The position numbers and the translations under genes are program-made. The notes beneath the pieces were generated by a model. The model worked only from the letters and a program-made list of their open reading frames with translations, ran no database searches and was not told where the DNA came from. A stretch of DNA of 64,000 nt from Marivivens sp. (GTDB taxonomy: Bacteria > Pseudomonadota > Alphaproteobacteria > Rhodobacterales > Rhodobacteraceae), in the NCBI GenBank assembly GCA_024642115.1, contig JAHEBU010000004.1:62001-126000 (forward strand). Reading direction: 5' to 3'. Positions 16,544 through 26,160 of this stretch are shown here, piece by piece; the stretch's first letter is position 1, and every line of letters starts with the position of its first letter.

Positions 16544-17806
16544 GTGAGACACCTGAAAAGTTTGGCCTGGTCGCTTTGGCTACGTATCAGGGCGCTGATC
16601 CGGACGCTGTGGGTTCGCGTGCTGGTGCTGGGGCTGCTTGGGATTGTCGCAGCCCCCTTGGCCAAGCTGATGGGCGGGCTGATCCCTGACGGCATGGCCT
16701 CGGTGATCGGTGCCCGGTCGGTCAACAACCTGTTGTCGATCATCGCCAATTCCATGCTGGCGGTCACGACATTTTCGCTGTCGGTCATCGTCACGATCCA
16801 TCGGTCTGTCGCCGGGCAATGGACACCGCGTGCCCACCGGATGCTGCTGCGCGATACGCCCACCCAGACGGTTCTGGCCACGTTCATCGGCGCCTATATC
16901 TATGCCCTGACGGCCATCGTCCTGATGTCCACCCCGTTTTTCGGGGAAAAGGAGGTGGTCGTTCTGTTCGGGATGACCCTGGGCGTCATCATCCTGATCG
17001 TGGTGATGCTCGTGCGCTGGATCCTGCGGCTGCAAAGCTGGGGGAGCCTGATGGAAACCTCGACCGATCTGGAGCGGACGGCCACGCAGGCCTTGCAGGA
17101 CCGGGCCAAACGGCCCTGTTACGGGGCCAATCCCCTGACGGCTCAGACGGTCATTCCGCCGGATGCGATCGATCTGGTGGCCGGGTCCACGGGATATATT
17201 CAGCAGATCGACTTTGGCGCACTGTCGTCGGCGGCCGACCGGGGTGGGGCGGCTCTGTGGCTGATCGCCCCGGTGGGCCGTTTCGTACAAAAGGGCGACC
17301 TTTTGGGCCATCTGGGCGGCGGCAGTCCCCAGTTGGCCGACACTCTGGCCCGGTTGGTGCAGATCGGTGCGACACGCACCCCGGATCAGGACCCCCGCTT
17401 TGGCCTGATCATGCTGTCTGAAATCGGTAGCCGCGCCCTGTCGCCGGGGATCAACGATCCGGGGACCGCCATCGACATCATCGGCCGGATCGCCCGGACA
17501 TTAGAGGCGTTTCGCGATGAAAGCCAGCGGGTCGACGAACCGATCTATCCGAACCTGTGGATCCCCGTGCTGGATCCCGCAACGCTGGTGACCGAGGCCT
17601 TTGCCCCCATCGCCCGGGACGGTGCTACGCAGGTCGAAGTTCAGATTGCCTTGCAAAAGCGGCTGAACGGATTGACGCGAAGCGCTGATCCGGCCCTGTA
17701 CGACGGTATCCGGCAGGCGGCACGCACCGCGCTCGCCCAGGCCAATGACGCCATGCGGCTGGAGGATGATCGCCAGCGGCTGGCGGCGGTGTTCCGCGAC
17801 GCGTGA
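16544..17806 (+). CDS. DUF2254 family membrane protein
   Basis: A 420-residue protein of unknown function from the DUF2254 family. Four hydrophobic segments lie in the first 170 residues (VLVLGLLGIVAAPLAKLMGG, the NLLSIIANSMLAVTTFSLSV region, TFIGAYIYALTAIV and FGMTLGVIILIVVMLV). A long cytoplasmic part follows with family hallmarks STGYIQQID, APVGRFVQKGD and SRALSPGINDPGTAIDII. The start is GTG at 16544 with GAGGAG seven bases upstream. It lies between two divergent demethylase paralogues; no functional link to them can be read from the sequence. Confidence 0.85.
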   Translation: MRHLKSLAWSLWLRIRALIRTLWVRVLVLGLLGIVAAPLAKLMGGLIPDGMASVIGARSVNNLLSIIANSMLAVTTFSLSVIVTIHRSVAGQWTPRAHRMLLRDTPTQTVLATFIGAYIYALTAIVLMSTPFFGEKEVVVLFGMTLGVIILIVVMLVRWILRLQSWGSLMETSTDLERTATQALQDRAKRPCYGANPLTAQTVIPPDAIDLVAGSTGYIQQIDFGALSSAADRGGAALWLIAPVGRFVQKGDLLGHLGGGSPQLADTLARLVQIGATRTPDQDPRFGLIMLSEIGSRALSPGINDPGTAIDIIGRIARTLEAFRDESQRVDEPIYPNLWIPVLDPATLVTEAFAPIARDGATQVEVQIALQKRLNGLTRSADPALYDGIRQAARTALAQANDAMRLEDDRQRLAAVFRDA

Positions 17807-17893
17807 CGCGGACAGGCGGAGCGGGGTCGGGAACGGCCTATTATTGCCGATCAGTCCGTGGTCATCCTGAAAGGGAACCGCAGGAGATCACCC

Positions 17894-20305
17894 ATGAAAA
17901 CCCATGCCCAGGCCGTTGTCATCGGGGGCGGCGTCATCGGCTGTTCCATCCTGTATCATCTGGCCAAGGCGGGTTGGACGGATGTGGTTCTGCTCGAGCG
18001 GTCCGAGCTGACCTCAGGGTCGACCTGGCATGCCGCAGCCAACATTCATGGCCTGCATGACAGCACGAATATCAGCCGGATCCAGCACTATACGATGAAC
18101 CTTTACAAGGACTTGGAGCGCGAGACGGGGCAGGGCTGCGGCGTGTTCCAACCCGGCAGCCTGTATCTGGCCCAGACCGAGGCCCGCGAACATCAGTTGC
18201 GCCTGCAAGCTGCCAAAGCCCGGTTTTACAAGATGAATTTCCACGAGGTCAGCCGCGACGAGGCGGAACGTCTGCACCCGCTGGTCAATTTCGACGGCAT
18301 CCGCTGCATCATGTACGAACCCGACGGCGGCAACGTGGACCCCAGTGGCGTGACCAATGCCTATGCTGCCGGCGCGCGGGCGATGGGGGCCGAGATCTAC
18401 CGCTTTACCCCCGTCACCGCGACCGAACAGCAGCCCGACGGGACGTGGATCGTGCGCACCGACAAGGGCGACATTCACGCCGAATGGGTCGTCAATGCGG
18501 CGGGCCTGTGGGGGCGTGAGGTGGCCGCGTTGGCAGGGATCGAACTGCCCCTGATGCCCACCGAACACCAGTATTTCGTGACCGAGACCATCCCCGAGAT
18601 CGCTGCGATGGATCGCCGCCTGCCATCCGTGGCCGACCGAGACGGCGAATACTACCTGCGGCAGGAAGGAAAGGGTTTGCTTGTCGGGGCTTACGAGAAG
18701 AACCTCAAGTTCTGGGCCGAGGATGGAACGCCGCAAGGGTTCGGACACGAGCTGTTCGCCGACGATCTGGAGCGGATCGAGGATAACATGATGCGGGCGA
18801 TTGACCGGGTGCCTGTGGTCGGCACGGCGGGGATCAAGCGGGTCATCAACGGGCCGATGATCTGGTCGCCCGATGCCAACGTCCTGTATGGTCCGCACCC
18901 CGATCTGCGCAATTATTTCTGCTGCAACGGGATCATTCCGGGCTTTTCGCAGTCGGGCGGCATGGGCCTGATGGCGGCGCAATGGATCACGACCGGCGAA
19001 TCCCAGTATGACATGTTTGCCTGGGACGTGGCCCGGTTTGGGCGTTGGGCGGACAAGGCGTTTACCAAGGCCCGCGTGGGCGATCAGTATGCCAACCGGT
19101 TCAAGATCCACTTTCCTAACGAAGAACGCGCGGCGGGCCGACCGGTGCGGGTGCGCCCGGCCTATGAGACGCAAAGGGCGATGGGTGCCGTGTTTGGCCT
19201 GAATAACGGGTGGGAGCATCCGCTGTGGTTCGCCGACGCGCCGGGCGTGGTCGAAACACACGGGTTCAAGCGGCAGAACTGGTTTGATCCAGTGGGGGCC
19301 GAAGCGCAGATGCTGCGCGATGCAGCAGGGATCATAGATATTTCCAACTTTGCCAAATACATGGCGCGTGGTCCTCAGGCAGAGGAGTGGTTGAACGCCG
19401 TCTTTGCCAACCGGATGCCGACAATCGTGGGTCGGTCCTGTCTGACGCCTTTGATCGGCGTGCGGGGCGGGATCGCAGGCGATTTTACCGTGACCCGGTT
19501 GGGGCCGGAGGAATTCATGGTCATCGGGTCGGGCATGGCCGAGCGGTATCACCAGCGGTTCTGGGCGATGGTGCCGATGCCCGAAGGGGCGACGTGGGAG
19601 TCGGTCACCGAGGCAATGTGCGGGTTCAACGTGGCCGGACCCCGGTCGCGCGACCTGTTGGCCCGTCTGACCAATGCGGACCTGTCCACTGCCGCCTTCC
19701 CCTTTATGCGATCACAGAAGATCACTGTGGCGGGGGTCGAGGTTGTGGCCCTGCGTGTATCTTTCACCGGCGATCTGGGCTGGGAATTGCACTGTGATGA
19801 GGCCGATCAGGTGCGGCTGTATCAGGCATTGCTCGATGCGGGGCGCGATCTGGGCGCGGGGCCGGTGGGCAGTCGCGCGTTGATGTCGTTGCGCGTTGAA
19901 AAAGGCTATGGGTCTTGGGGTCGGGAATACAGCCCCGAATACTGGCCCCAAGAGGTCGGTTTGGATCGGCTGATCAAGCTGGACAAGGAATTCCTGAACA
20001 AGTCCGGTTACATGGCGGTCAAGGATCATGAACCGCGCGAGGTGCTGAGCCTGATTGAGGTGTTGGATGTGACCGATGCAGATGCCACTGGGGGCGAGCC
20101 GATCTTTCTGCCGGACGGAACGCCTGTGGGCCGGGTCAGCAGCGGCACCTATGGGTATCACGTCAGCAAGAGCCTGGCGCTTGGCTATCTCAAGGGGGTT
20201 CAGCCGGGGGCAGAGGTGGATGTGATGATATTGGGCGCACCTCATCGAGGTGTGGTTCTGAGCGAACCACCGTTTGATCCCAAGGGGGAACGGCTTCGCG
20301 CGTAG
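17894..20305 (+). CDS. GcvT-family FAD-dependent demethylase, second paralogue
   Basis: 803 residues with the same order as the enzyme at 14018-16426: an FAD-binding DAO domain (AVVIGGGVIGCS; SGSTWHAAANIHG with the candidate flavinylation histidine), an FAO linker domain, and a C-terminal GcvT-like tetrahydrofolate domain (GDLGWELHC, GSRALMSLRVEKGYGSWGREY). It differs after the flavin histidine (AAANIHGLHD against AAGGFHTLNGD) and in the substrate-binding half, so the two probably act on different N-methyl compounds (inference). AGGAG precedes the ATG at 17894. The end forms a nine-base hairpin around the stop codon. Confidence 0.85.
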   Translation: MKTHAQAVVIGGGVIGCSILYHLAKAGWTDVVLLERSELTSGSTWHAAANIHGLHDSTNISRIQHYTMNLYKDLERETGQGCGVFQPGSLYLAQTEAREHQLRLQAAKARFYKMNFHEVSRDEAERLHPLVNFDGIRCIMYEPDGGNVDPSGVTNAYAAGARAMGAEIYRFTPVTATEQQPDGTWIVRTDKGDIHAEWVVNAAGLWGREVAALAGIELPLMPTEHQYFVTETIPEIAAMDRRLPSVADRDGEYYLRQEGKGLLVGAYEKNLKFWAEDGTPQGFGHELFADDLERIEDNMMRAIDRVPVVGTAGIKRVINGPMIWSPDANVLYGPHPDLRNYFCCNGIIPGFSQSGGMGLMAAQWITTGESQYDMFAWDVARFGRWADKAFTKARVGDQYANRFKIHFPNEERAAGRPVRVRPAYETQRAMGAVFGLNNGWEHPLWFADAPGVVETHGFKRQNWFDPVGAEAQMLRDAAGIIDISNFAKYMARGPQAEEWLNAVFANRMPTIVGRSCLTPLIGVRGGIAGDFTVTRLGPEEFMVIGSGMAERYHQRFWAMVPMPEGATWESVTEAMCGFNVAGPRSRDLLARLTNADLSTAAFPFMRSQKITVAGVEVVALRVSFTGDLGWELHCDEADQVRLYQALLDAGRDLGAGPVGSRALMSLRVEKGYGSWGREYSPEYWPQEVGLDRLIKLDKEFLNKSGYMAVKDHEPREVLSLIEVLDVTDADATGGEPIFLPDGTPVGRVSSGTYGYHVSKSLALGYLKGVQPGAEVDVMILGAPHRGVVLSEPPFDPKGERLRA

Positions 20306-20313
20306 CGAAGCCG
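20291..20313 (+). terminator. Hairpin overlapping the stop of the second demethylase gene
   Basis: CGGCTTCGC (20291-20299) and GCGAAGCCG (20305-20313) form a perfect nine-base stem with a five-base loop containing most of the TAG stop. No T-tract follows, so it may be a transcript-stabilising or Rho-assisted structure rather than a classical terminator. Confidence 0.45.
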
Positions 20314-20323
20314 TATCAATGGG

Positions 20324-20881
20324 TTACGGTATGATCCGGGTGTATTTCGTCCCGGCCAAGGTGGCCCCGACACGCAACCCAGCCTGTGCAAAGACGACCG
20401 CGATGACAGGTGCCAGGGAGGTCAGGGTGTCAGCCCGCAGCGTTTCGCCCTGGTCACTGACGGCGTAAAACAGGTTGGCGTCTGCGGTCCAGCCGGGGGA
20501 CTGGCGAAACTCCAACAGCGCATCCTGCGTCATGAAAAACAGGACGTGGCTGTATTGCTGCACGCCGATCTGTAACCCCGCTGAGGCGCCGGTGGCCGAG
20601 TAGTAATCGACGCTGGATTGTCCGATCCGCAGCGCACCGCGCCCGTAAGAGCCGCCAAAGCCAAGCCCCGCCTCGGTCACCAACGGCATGACCAGCATGC
20701 CGACCGAGCGCGAGGCCAGATCGCGGGTGCCGGGGTAGTTTGTGTAGAGAAAGTTCAGGGATTCATCGACGCGGGCGTCGATCATCGCGCCCCCGTTGGT
20801 GCCGATTCCGTTGCCACAGGCCGCCAAAGTCGTGGCGGCAACCGTGCCAAGCGCGAAATTGCGTCGGGTCAGTATGCTCAT
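20324..20881 (-). CDS. SYLF/Ysc84-domain lipoprotein
   Basis: A 185-residue predicted lipoprotein. The N-terminus TRRNFALGTVAATTLAACG combines a twin-arginine-like start with a lipobox cysteine at residue 22. The rest is a SYLF (Ysc84 actin-binding homology) lipid-binding domain with the repeated glycine-rich strands GLGFGGSYGRGAL and GASAGLQIGVQQYSHVLFF. Bacterial members are usually envelope proteins of unknown function. It is downstream of hemB on the same strand, with about 110 bases between, so co-transcription is possible but not evident. Confidence 0.8.
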   Translation of the reverse strand: MSILTRRNFALGTVAATTLAACGNGIGTNGGAMIDARVDESLNFLYTNYPGTRDLASRSVGMLVMPLVTEAGLGFGGSYGRGALRIGQSSVDYYSATGASAGLQIGVQQYSHVLFFMTQDALLEFRQSPGWTADANLFYAVSDQGETLRADTLTSLAPVIAVVFAQAGLRVGATLAGTKYTRIIP

Positions 20882-20992
20882 GTCATTGCCTCTCGGGTGA
20901 GTTCACCGCGGCCGGCTTGTATCCGCCAGCTCTGGAGGCACTATATGGGCGATTTTCGGCCCTGTCACCCTTTAGGTTGCCAGTGGCGGCTT

Positions 20993-21991
20993 TCAGCCGT
21001 TCAGGACCCGGGCCGCTTCGGGGGCGAAATAGGTCAGGATCCCGTCGCAACCGGCCCGTTTGAAAGACAAAAGGCTTTCCAGCATGACCTTTTGGCCGTC
21101 TAGCCAACCGTTCTGCGCTGCCGCCTGCAACATCGCGTATTCGCCGGACACCTGGTAGGCATAGGTCGGTACGCCGAACGTGTCCTTGACCCTGCGGCAG
21201 ATGTCCAGATAGGGCATCCCCGGTTTGACCATCACCATGTCGGCCCCTTCGGCCAGATCGCGTTCGACCAGACGCAGCGCCTCGTCCGAATTGCCGGGGT
21301 CCATCTGGTAGGTCTTTTTATCGCCCTTGAGTGCGGCCGTGGCCCCCACCGCATCGCGGAACGGCCCGTAAAACGCCGAGGCGTATTTGGCAGTGTAGCT
21401 TAGTATCGCAACATCATGATATCCTTCGGATTCCAGTGCACGGCGCATCGCCCCGATCCGGCCATCCATCATGTCGGACGGCCCCAGAATATCGGCCCCG
21501 GCAGCAGCTTGGGCCAGCGCCATCTTGACCAGAGCCTCGACCGTGCGGTCGTTCACGATCACCCCGTCTTCGACATACCCGTCATGGCCGTTGATGTTGT
21601 AGGGGTCCAGTGCGATGTCCGTCATCACGGCGATGTCCGGGCAGGCGTCCTTGATCGCGCGGATGGCGCGGTTGGTCAGGTTGTCTGGGTTCCATGCCTC
21701 GGCACAATCATCGGTCCGGAACTCCATCGAGGTGTAGGGAAAGAGGCAGATCGCGGGGATGCCGAGACTATGCGCCTCGACCGCGGCCTTGACCACGCGG
21801 TCCACCGTCTTGCGCGTCACCCCGGGCATGGAACCGATCGGCGTTTCCTCGTCTGTCCCTGCCATCACGAACACCGGCCAGATCAGATCGTCTGGGGTCA
21901 GCGTGTTTTCCCGCACCAAGGCCCGCAGTGCAGGCGTGCGGCGCAGGCGGCGGAGGCGGGATTGGGGCATGGGGGCGACGGTCGGTTTCAT
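20993..21991 (-). CDS. hemB: Delta-aminolevulinic acid dehydratase (porphobilinogen synthase)
   Basis: Condenses two 5-aminolevulinate molecules to porphobilinogen for heme and related tetrapyrroles. The 332-residue length is standard. The active-site lysines are visible in LSYTAKYASAFYGPF and in MVKPGMPYLD, the latter supplying the Schiff-base lysine. The N-terminal RLRRLRRTPALRALVRE arm is typical of alphaproteobacterial enzymes. Also seen are LFPYTSMEFRTDDCAEAWN and PSDMMDGRIGAMR. Heme supply fits the c-type cytochrome demand of the sox cluster, but no operon link exists. Confidence 0.95.
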   Translation of the reverse strand: MKPTVAPMPQSRLRRLRRTPALRALVRENTLTPDDLIWPVFVMAGTDEETPIGSMPGVTRKTVDRVVKAAVEAHSLGIPAICLFPYTSMEFRTDDCAEAWNPDNLTNRAIRAIKDACPDIAVMTDIALDPYNINGHDGYVEDGVIVNDRTVEALVKMALAQAAAGADILGPSDMMDGRIGAMRRALESEGYHDVAILSYTAKYASAFYGPFRDAVGATAALKGDKKTYQMDPGNSDEALRLVERDLAEGADMVMVKPGMPYLDICRRVKDTFGVPTYAYQVSGEYAMLQAAAQNGWLDGQKVMLESLLSFKRAGCDGILTYFAPEAARVLNG

Positions 21992-22113
21992 GCAAGCGGG
22001 CCTTTCTGGTCACACCTCTTGGGTGGCACGGATTTTTGCGCATCACAAGTCTGGGCATTGCCAGGGGGCGGCGCTAGGGTCCGGCCAAATCAACCGGCAG
22101 GCGGCACCATCCA

Positions 22114-22638
22114 GTGAACTGGACCCAAAGCGTCTTTGAAGTCATCGATATGCGGTCGTTTTCGAACCTTTGGTTCTGGATCGCGCTGGCTGTTGTGTGG
22201 TCCACGACAAGCCATTGGGTGCTGGGCGTGCCGTTCGACCTGATCCAGCGCGCCCACCGGCAGGGCGGGCAGCCGCAGTCCGACCTTGAGGATATGGTCC
22301 GGATCAACGTGAACCGTCTGCTGTATATTGGGCGGGTGTCGGGGCTGTGGTTGCTGGGCTTTGTCTGTTTCATGCTGACGACGCTGGGGGCGCTAGGGTT
22401 TTGGTATGATATCGAATTTGCGCAGGCCGTGTTCCTGATCGCGTTTCCGATGTCGCTGGTCGGTGCGCTGAGCCTGTCCACCGCCCGCCTGATCGAGGCC
22501 GAACAGCCCACGGGGGCCGCTCTGCACAAGCGCCTGGTCCGGCACCGCGTCTACACTCAGTTCATCGGCATGATCGCCATATTCGTGACTGCCATGTGGG
22601 GCATGTATCAAAACCTGTCGGTCCCGCCGATCCTGTGA
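22114..22638 (+). CDS. Conserved alphaproteobacterial membrane protein (often annotated component of SufBCD complex)
   Basis: A 174-residue protein with about four membrane segments (FSNLWFWIALAVVWSTTSHW, VSGLWLLGFVCFMLTTLGAL, AVFLIAFPMSLVGALSLS, QFIGMIAIFVTAMWGMY). Homologues are common beside hemB or mfd in Rhodobacterales and often carry the label component of SufBCD complex. Nothing here resembles an iron-sulfur assembly factor, so that label should not be trusted. The GTG start at 22114 is kept because the family begins VFEVIDMRSFSNLW; its ribosome-binding site is poor, and an ATG 12 codons downstream is an alternative. Confidence 0.7.
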   Translation: MNWTQSVFEVIDMRSFSNLWFWIALAVVWSTTSHWVLGVPFDLIQRAHRQGGQPQSDLEDMVRINVNRLLYIGRVSGLWLLGFVCFMLTTLGALGFWYDIEFAQAVFLIAFPMSLVGALSLSTARLIEAEQPTGAALHKRLVRHRVYTQFIGMIAIFVTAMWGMYQNLSVPPIL

Positions 22639-22707
22639 CCTAGTGTGCCTGACGATCCAAGGATCGCAAGGAGTTGACAAGCCGATACCACGGCGTAGTC
22701 AGACGGC

Positions 22708-25700
22708 ATGACCGATCCCAAACATCTGACCGTCGCCGGCGCCCCCGAAGGCTTTGACGCCCGCCTGATTCTGGCCGAGATCGACCGCACGGGCGGTCCG
22801 GTTCTGCACGTCGCCCGCGATGACAAGCGGTTGGCCGCGATGCAGTCCGCGCTCGAGTTTTTTGCGCCTTCGATGCCGGTCCTGACCTTTCCCGCCTGGG
22901 ACTGCCTGCCTTATGACCGGGTGTCGCCCAATGCCGATGTGTCGGCGGCGCGGATGGCGACCTTGGCTGGGTTGGTCCACCAGATGCCGGACCGGTTCGT
23001 GCTGTTGACCACGTTGAACGCGGCCACCCAGCGCGTGCCTGCGCGGGACCTTTTGCGCGAGGCGGCGTTCAAGGCCGCGGTGGGCGCACGGATCGACGAG
23101 GGGGCTTTGCGTGCCTTTCTGGTGCGCATGGGCTTTACCCAAAGCCCCACGGTGACCGAACCCGGCGATTATGCCGTGCGGGGCGGCATCATCGACATCT
23201 ATCCGCCGGGCGAGGCCGGACCGATCCGGCTGGACCTGTTCGGCGATGTTCTGGACGGGGCGCGGCGGTTTGACCCGGCGACCCAGCGGACCACCGAAAA
23301 GCTGAGCCAGATCGAGCTGGCTCCGGTGAGCGAGGTCATTCTGGACGACGCTTCGGTCACGCGGTTCCGGCAGAATTACCGGATCGAATTCGGGGCCGCC
23401 GGCACCGACGATCCGCTGTACGAGGCTGTTTCTGCGGGCCGTAAACATGCAGGTGTCGAACATTGGCTGGGATTTTTTCACGAACGGCTGGAGACGCTGT
23501 TTGATTACCTGCCGCAGGCCACCGTCACCTTGGATGACCAGTCGGAACCCAGCCGGATCGCTCGCTGGACCGCCATCGAGGATCAGTACGAGACGCGGAT
23601 GATCGCGCTCAAGCAGAAGAACCGTGTCGATTCGGTCTATAAACCCGCGCCGCCGGGGCTGCTTTATCTGGACGAAGTCGCGTGGGATGCGGCTGTCGCA
23701 GATCGTCGCGTGATGCAATTTTCGCCCCTCAAACAGCCCACGGGGCTGGGCGTCATTGATGCGGGCGGGCGGATCGGCCGGGATTTCGCGCCGGAACGTC
23801 AGCAGGAAAAACTGAGCCTGTTCGGGGCCTTGGTCGCCCATGTTCAAGCCCGTCAGTCCGAGGGGCCAGTTATTATCGCGTCCTATTCCGAGGGTGCGCG
23901 CGAACGTCTGATGGGATTGATCGAGGATGAGGGGATTGCCGAAACGATCCCTGTCACCGATTGGTCCCGCGTGGGCAAGACTGGCGTGCATCTGGCCGTG
24001 TGGCCGCTCGAGCATGGCTTTGAATCGCCGGGTCTGACGGTCGTGTCCGAACAGGACGTGCTGGGCGACCGCCTGATCCGGCAGACCAAGAAACGCCGTC
24101 GTGCCGAGAATTTCCTGACCGAAGCACAAAGCCTGTCCCCCGGTGATCTGGTCGTTCACGTCGATCACGGCGTGGGCCGGTTTCTGGGGCTGGAGGTCAT
24201 CACGGCGCTGGGGGCGGCGCATGAATGTCTGGCCCTGGAATATGCCGAGAATTCAAAGCTGTATCTGCCGGTCGAGAATATCGAATTGCTGTCCCGTTTC
24301 GGTCACGAAGAGGGACTGTTGGACAAGCTGGGCGGCGGGGCCTGGCAGGCGAAAAAGGCCCGTCTGAAGGAACGCATCCGGATGATGGCCGAGCGGTTGA
24401 TCCGGGTGGCCGCCGAACGGGCGTTGCGCACCGCCCCCGAACTGACCCCGCCAGAGGGCATGTGGGACCAGTTTCTGGCCCGCTTTCCATATGCAGAAAC
24501 GGACGATCAGTTGCAGGCGATTGCCGATGTTCTGGCCGATCTGGACTCGGGCTCGCCCATGGATCGGCTGATTTGCGGCGATGTGGGCTTTGGCAAGACC
24601 GAGGTCGCAATCCGGGCCGCCTTTGTCGCCGCGATGTCGGGGGTGCAGGTGGCCATCGTGGCGCCGACGACGCTGCTTGCCCGTCAGCATTACAAGGGGT
24701 TTGCCGAACGGCTTCGCGGATTTCCCATTACAGTCAGGCCCTTGTCTCGCTTTGTTAGCGCAAAGGATGCGGCTGCGACGCGGGACGGGATTGCGGACGG
24801 GACCGTCGATATCGTCATCGGCACCCATGCGTTGCTGGCCAAGGGAATCCGGTTCAAAAACCTTGGTCTGCTGGTGATCGACGAAGAGCAGCATTTCGGC
24901 GTGCAGCACAAGGAACGGCTCAAACAGATGCGGACGGACGTCCATGTTCTGACATTGACTGCGACGCCTATCCCACGGACCTTGCAGCTAAGTTTGTCGG
25001 GCGTGCGCGAATTGTCGATCATCGGCACCCCGCCGATCGACCGACTGGCGATCCGCACTTATGTCAGCGAATTCGACACCATCACCGTCCGCGAGGCGCT
25101 GTTGCGCGAACATTATCGTGGCGGACAATCGTTCTTTGTCGTTCCGCGTATCAGCGACCTGCCCGAGATGGAGGATTTCCTGCGCCGCGAGGTTCCAGAG
25201 GTGACGTTCGTCATCGCCCACGGCCAGATGGCAGCGGGCGAGCTGGATGACCGGATGAACGCGTTTTATGACGGGAAATATGACGTTTTGCTTGCCACTA
25301 CCATTGTGGAGAGCGGGCTGGATATCCCCACCGCCAATACAATGATCGTTCATCGGGCCGATATGTTCGGGCTGGCGCAACTGTATCAGATCCGGGGGCG
25401 CGTGGGCCGGTCCAAGACCCGTGCCTATGCCTATCTGACCACCAAGCCGCGCGTGAAACTGACCCCTGCGGCAGAGAAGCGGCTGCGGGTTCTGGGGTCG
25501 CTCGACACGCTGGGGGCGGGGTTCACGCTGGCCAGTCAGGACCTAGATATTCGCGGTGCGGGCAACCTTTTGGGCGAAGAGCAGTCGGGCCAGATCCGCG
25601 AGGTCGGTTATGAGTTGTACCAGCAGATGCTGGAGGACGAGATCGCCCGCATCCGGTCTGGTCAGGCCGAGGGGATACAGGACAATGACGGACACTGGGC

Positions 25701-26160
25701 GCCGCAGATCAATCTGGGTGTTCCTGTATTGATTCCAGAGGCTTATGTTCCCGATCTTGATGTGCGCCTTGGCCTTTATCGCCGCCTGTCGGATCTGACG
25801 ACCAAGGTCGAGCTGGAAGGATTTGCCGCCGAGTTGATCGACCGCTTTGGTCCGCTGCCGCGAGAGGTCAACACGCTGATGCTGGTCGTGCGGATCAAGG
25901 CGATGTGCAAGAAGGCCGGGATCGCCACGCTGGATGCAGGGCCAAAGGGGGCCACGATCCGGTTCCACAATGACAAGTTCGCCTCGCCCAAGGGTTTGGT
26001 CGATTTCATTCAGGCGCAGAATGGGCTGGCCAAGGTGAAGGACAACAAGATCATCGTTCGCCGCGACTGGGCCCGGGAAAAGGACAAGATCCAGGGGGCG
26101 TTCAACATTGCCCGCGATCTGGCAGACAAGCTGGCGGAAGAGAAGAAGGCGAAAGCCTAG
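22708..26160 (+). CDS. mfd: Transcription-repair coupling factor
   Basis: An ATP-dependent DNA translocase that releases RNA polymerase stalled at lesions and recruits UvrA. It is full-length at 1150 residues. The N-terminal UvrB-homology modules (about 1-350) are followed by the RNA-polymerase-interacting CarD-like domain (about 475-545, SPGDLVVHVDHGVGRFLGLE). The RecG-like motor follows, with Walker A GDVGFGKTEVA (about 625), DEEQHFG (about 725), TATPIPRTLQ and QIRGRVGRSKTRAYAYL. The C-terminal TRCF autoinhibitory domain is present. The stop shares a CTAG with the convergent exporter gene. Confidence 0.96.
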   Translation: MTDPKHLTVAGAPEGFDARLILAEIDRTGGPVLHVARDDKRLAAMQSALEFFAPSMPVLTFPAWDCLPYDRVSPNADVSAARMATLAGLVHQMPDRFVLLTTLNAATQRVPARDLLREAAFKAAVGARIDEGALRAFLVRMGFTQSPTVTEPGDYAVRGGIIDIYPPGEAGPIRLDLFGDVLDGARRFDPATQRTTEKLSQIELAPVSEVILDDASVTRFRQNYRIEFGAAGTDDPLYEAVSAGRKHAGVEHWLGFFHERLETLFDYLPQATVTLDDQSEPSRIARWTAIEDQYETRMIALKQKNRVDSVYKPAPPGLLYLDEVAWDAAVADRRVMQFSPLKQPTGLGVIDAGGRIGRDFAPERQQEKLSLFGALVAHVQARQSEGPVIIASYSEGARERLMGLIEDEGIAETIPVTDWSRVGKTGVHLAVWPLEHGFESPGLTVVSEQDVLGDRLIRQTKKRRRAENFLTEAQSLSPGDLVVHVDHGVGRFLGLEVITALGAAHECLALEYAENSKLYLPVENIELLSRFGHEEGLLDKLGGGAWQAKKARLKERIRMMAERLIRVAAERALRTAPELTPPEGMWDQFLARFPYAETDDQLQAIADVLADLDSGSPMDRLICGDVGFGKTEVAIRAAFVAAMSGVQVAIVAPTTLLARQHYKGFAERLRGFPITVRPLSRFVSAKDAAATRDGIADGTVDIVIGTHALLAKGIRFKNLGLLVIDEEQHFGVQHKERLKQMRTDVHVLTLTATPIPRTLQLSLSGVRELSIIGTPPIDRLAIRTYVSEFDTITVREALLREHYRGGQSFFVVPRISDLPEMEDFLRREVPEVTFVIAHGQMAAGELDDRMNAFYDGKYDVLLATTIVESGLDIPTANTMIVHRADMFGLAQLYQIRGRVGRSKTRAYAYLTTKPRVKLTPAAEKRLRVLGSLDTLGAGFTLASQDLDIRGAGNLLGEEQSGQIREVGYELYQQMLEDEIARIRSGQAEGIQDNDGHWAPQINLGVPVLIPEAYVPDLDVRLGLYRRLSDLTTKVELEGFAAELIDRFGPLPREVNTLMLVVRIKAMCKKAGIATLDAGPKGATIRFHNDKFASPKGLVDFIQAQNGLAKVKDNKIIVRRDWAREKDKIQGAFNIARDLADKLAEEKKAKA

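Noticed and set aside
22114-22638. Component of SufBCD complex label for the small membrane protein
   Set aside because: The sequence is a four-segment membrane protein without iron-sulfur or ATPase motifs, and no suf genes are nearby. The label appears to be propagated annotation.
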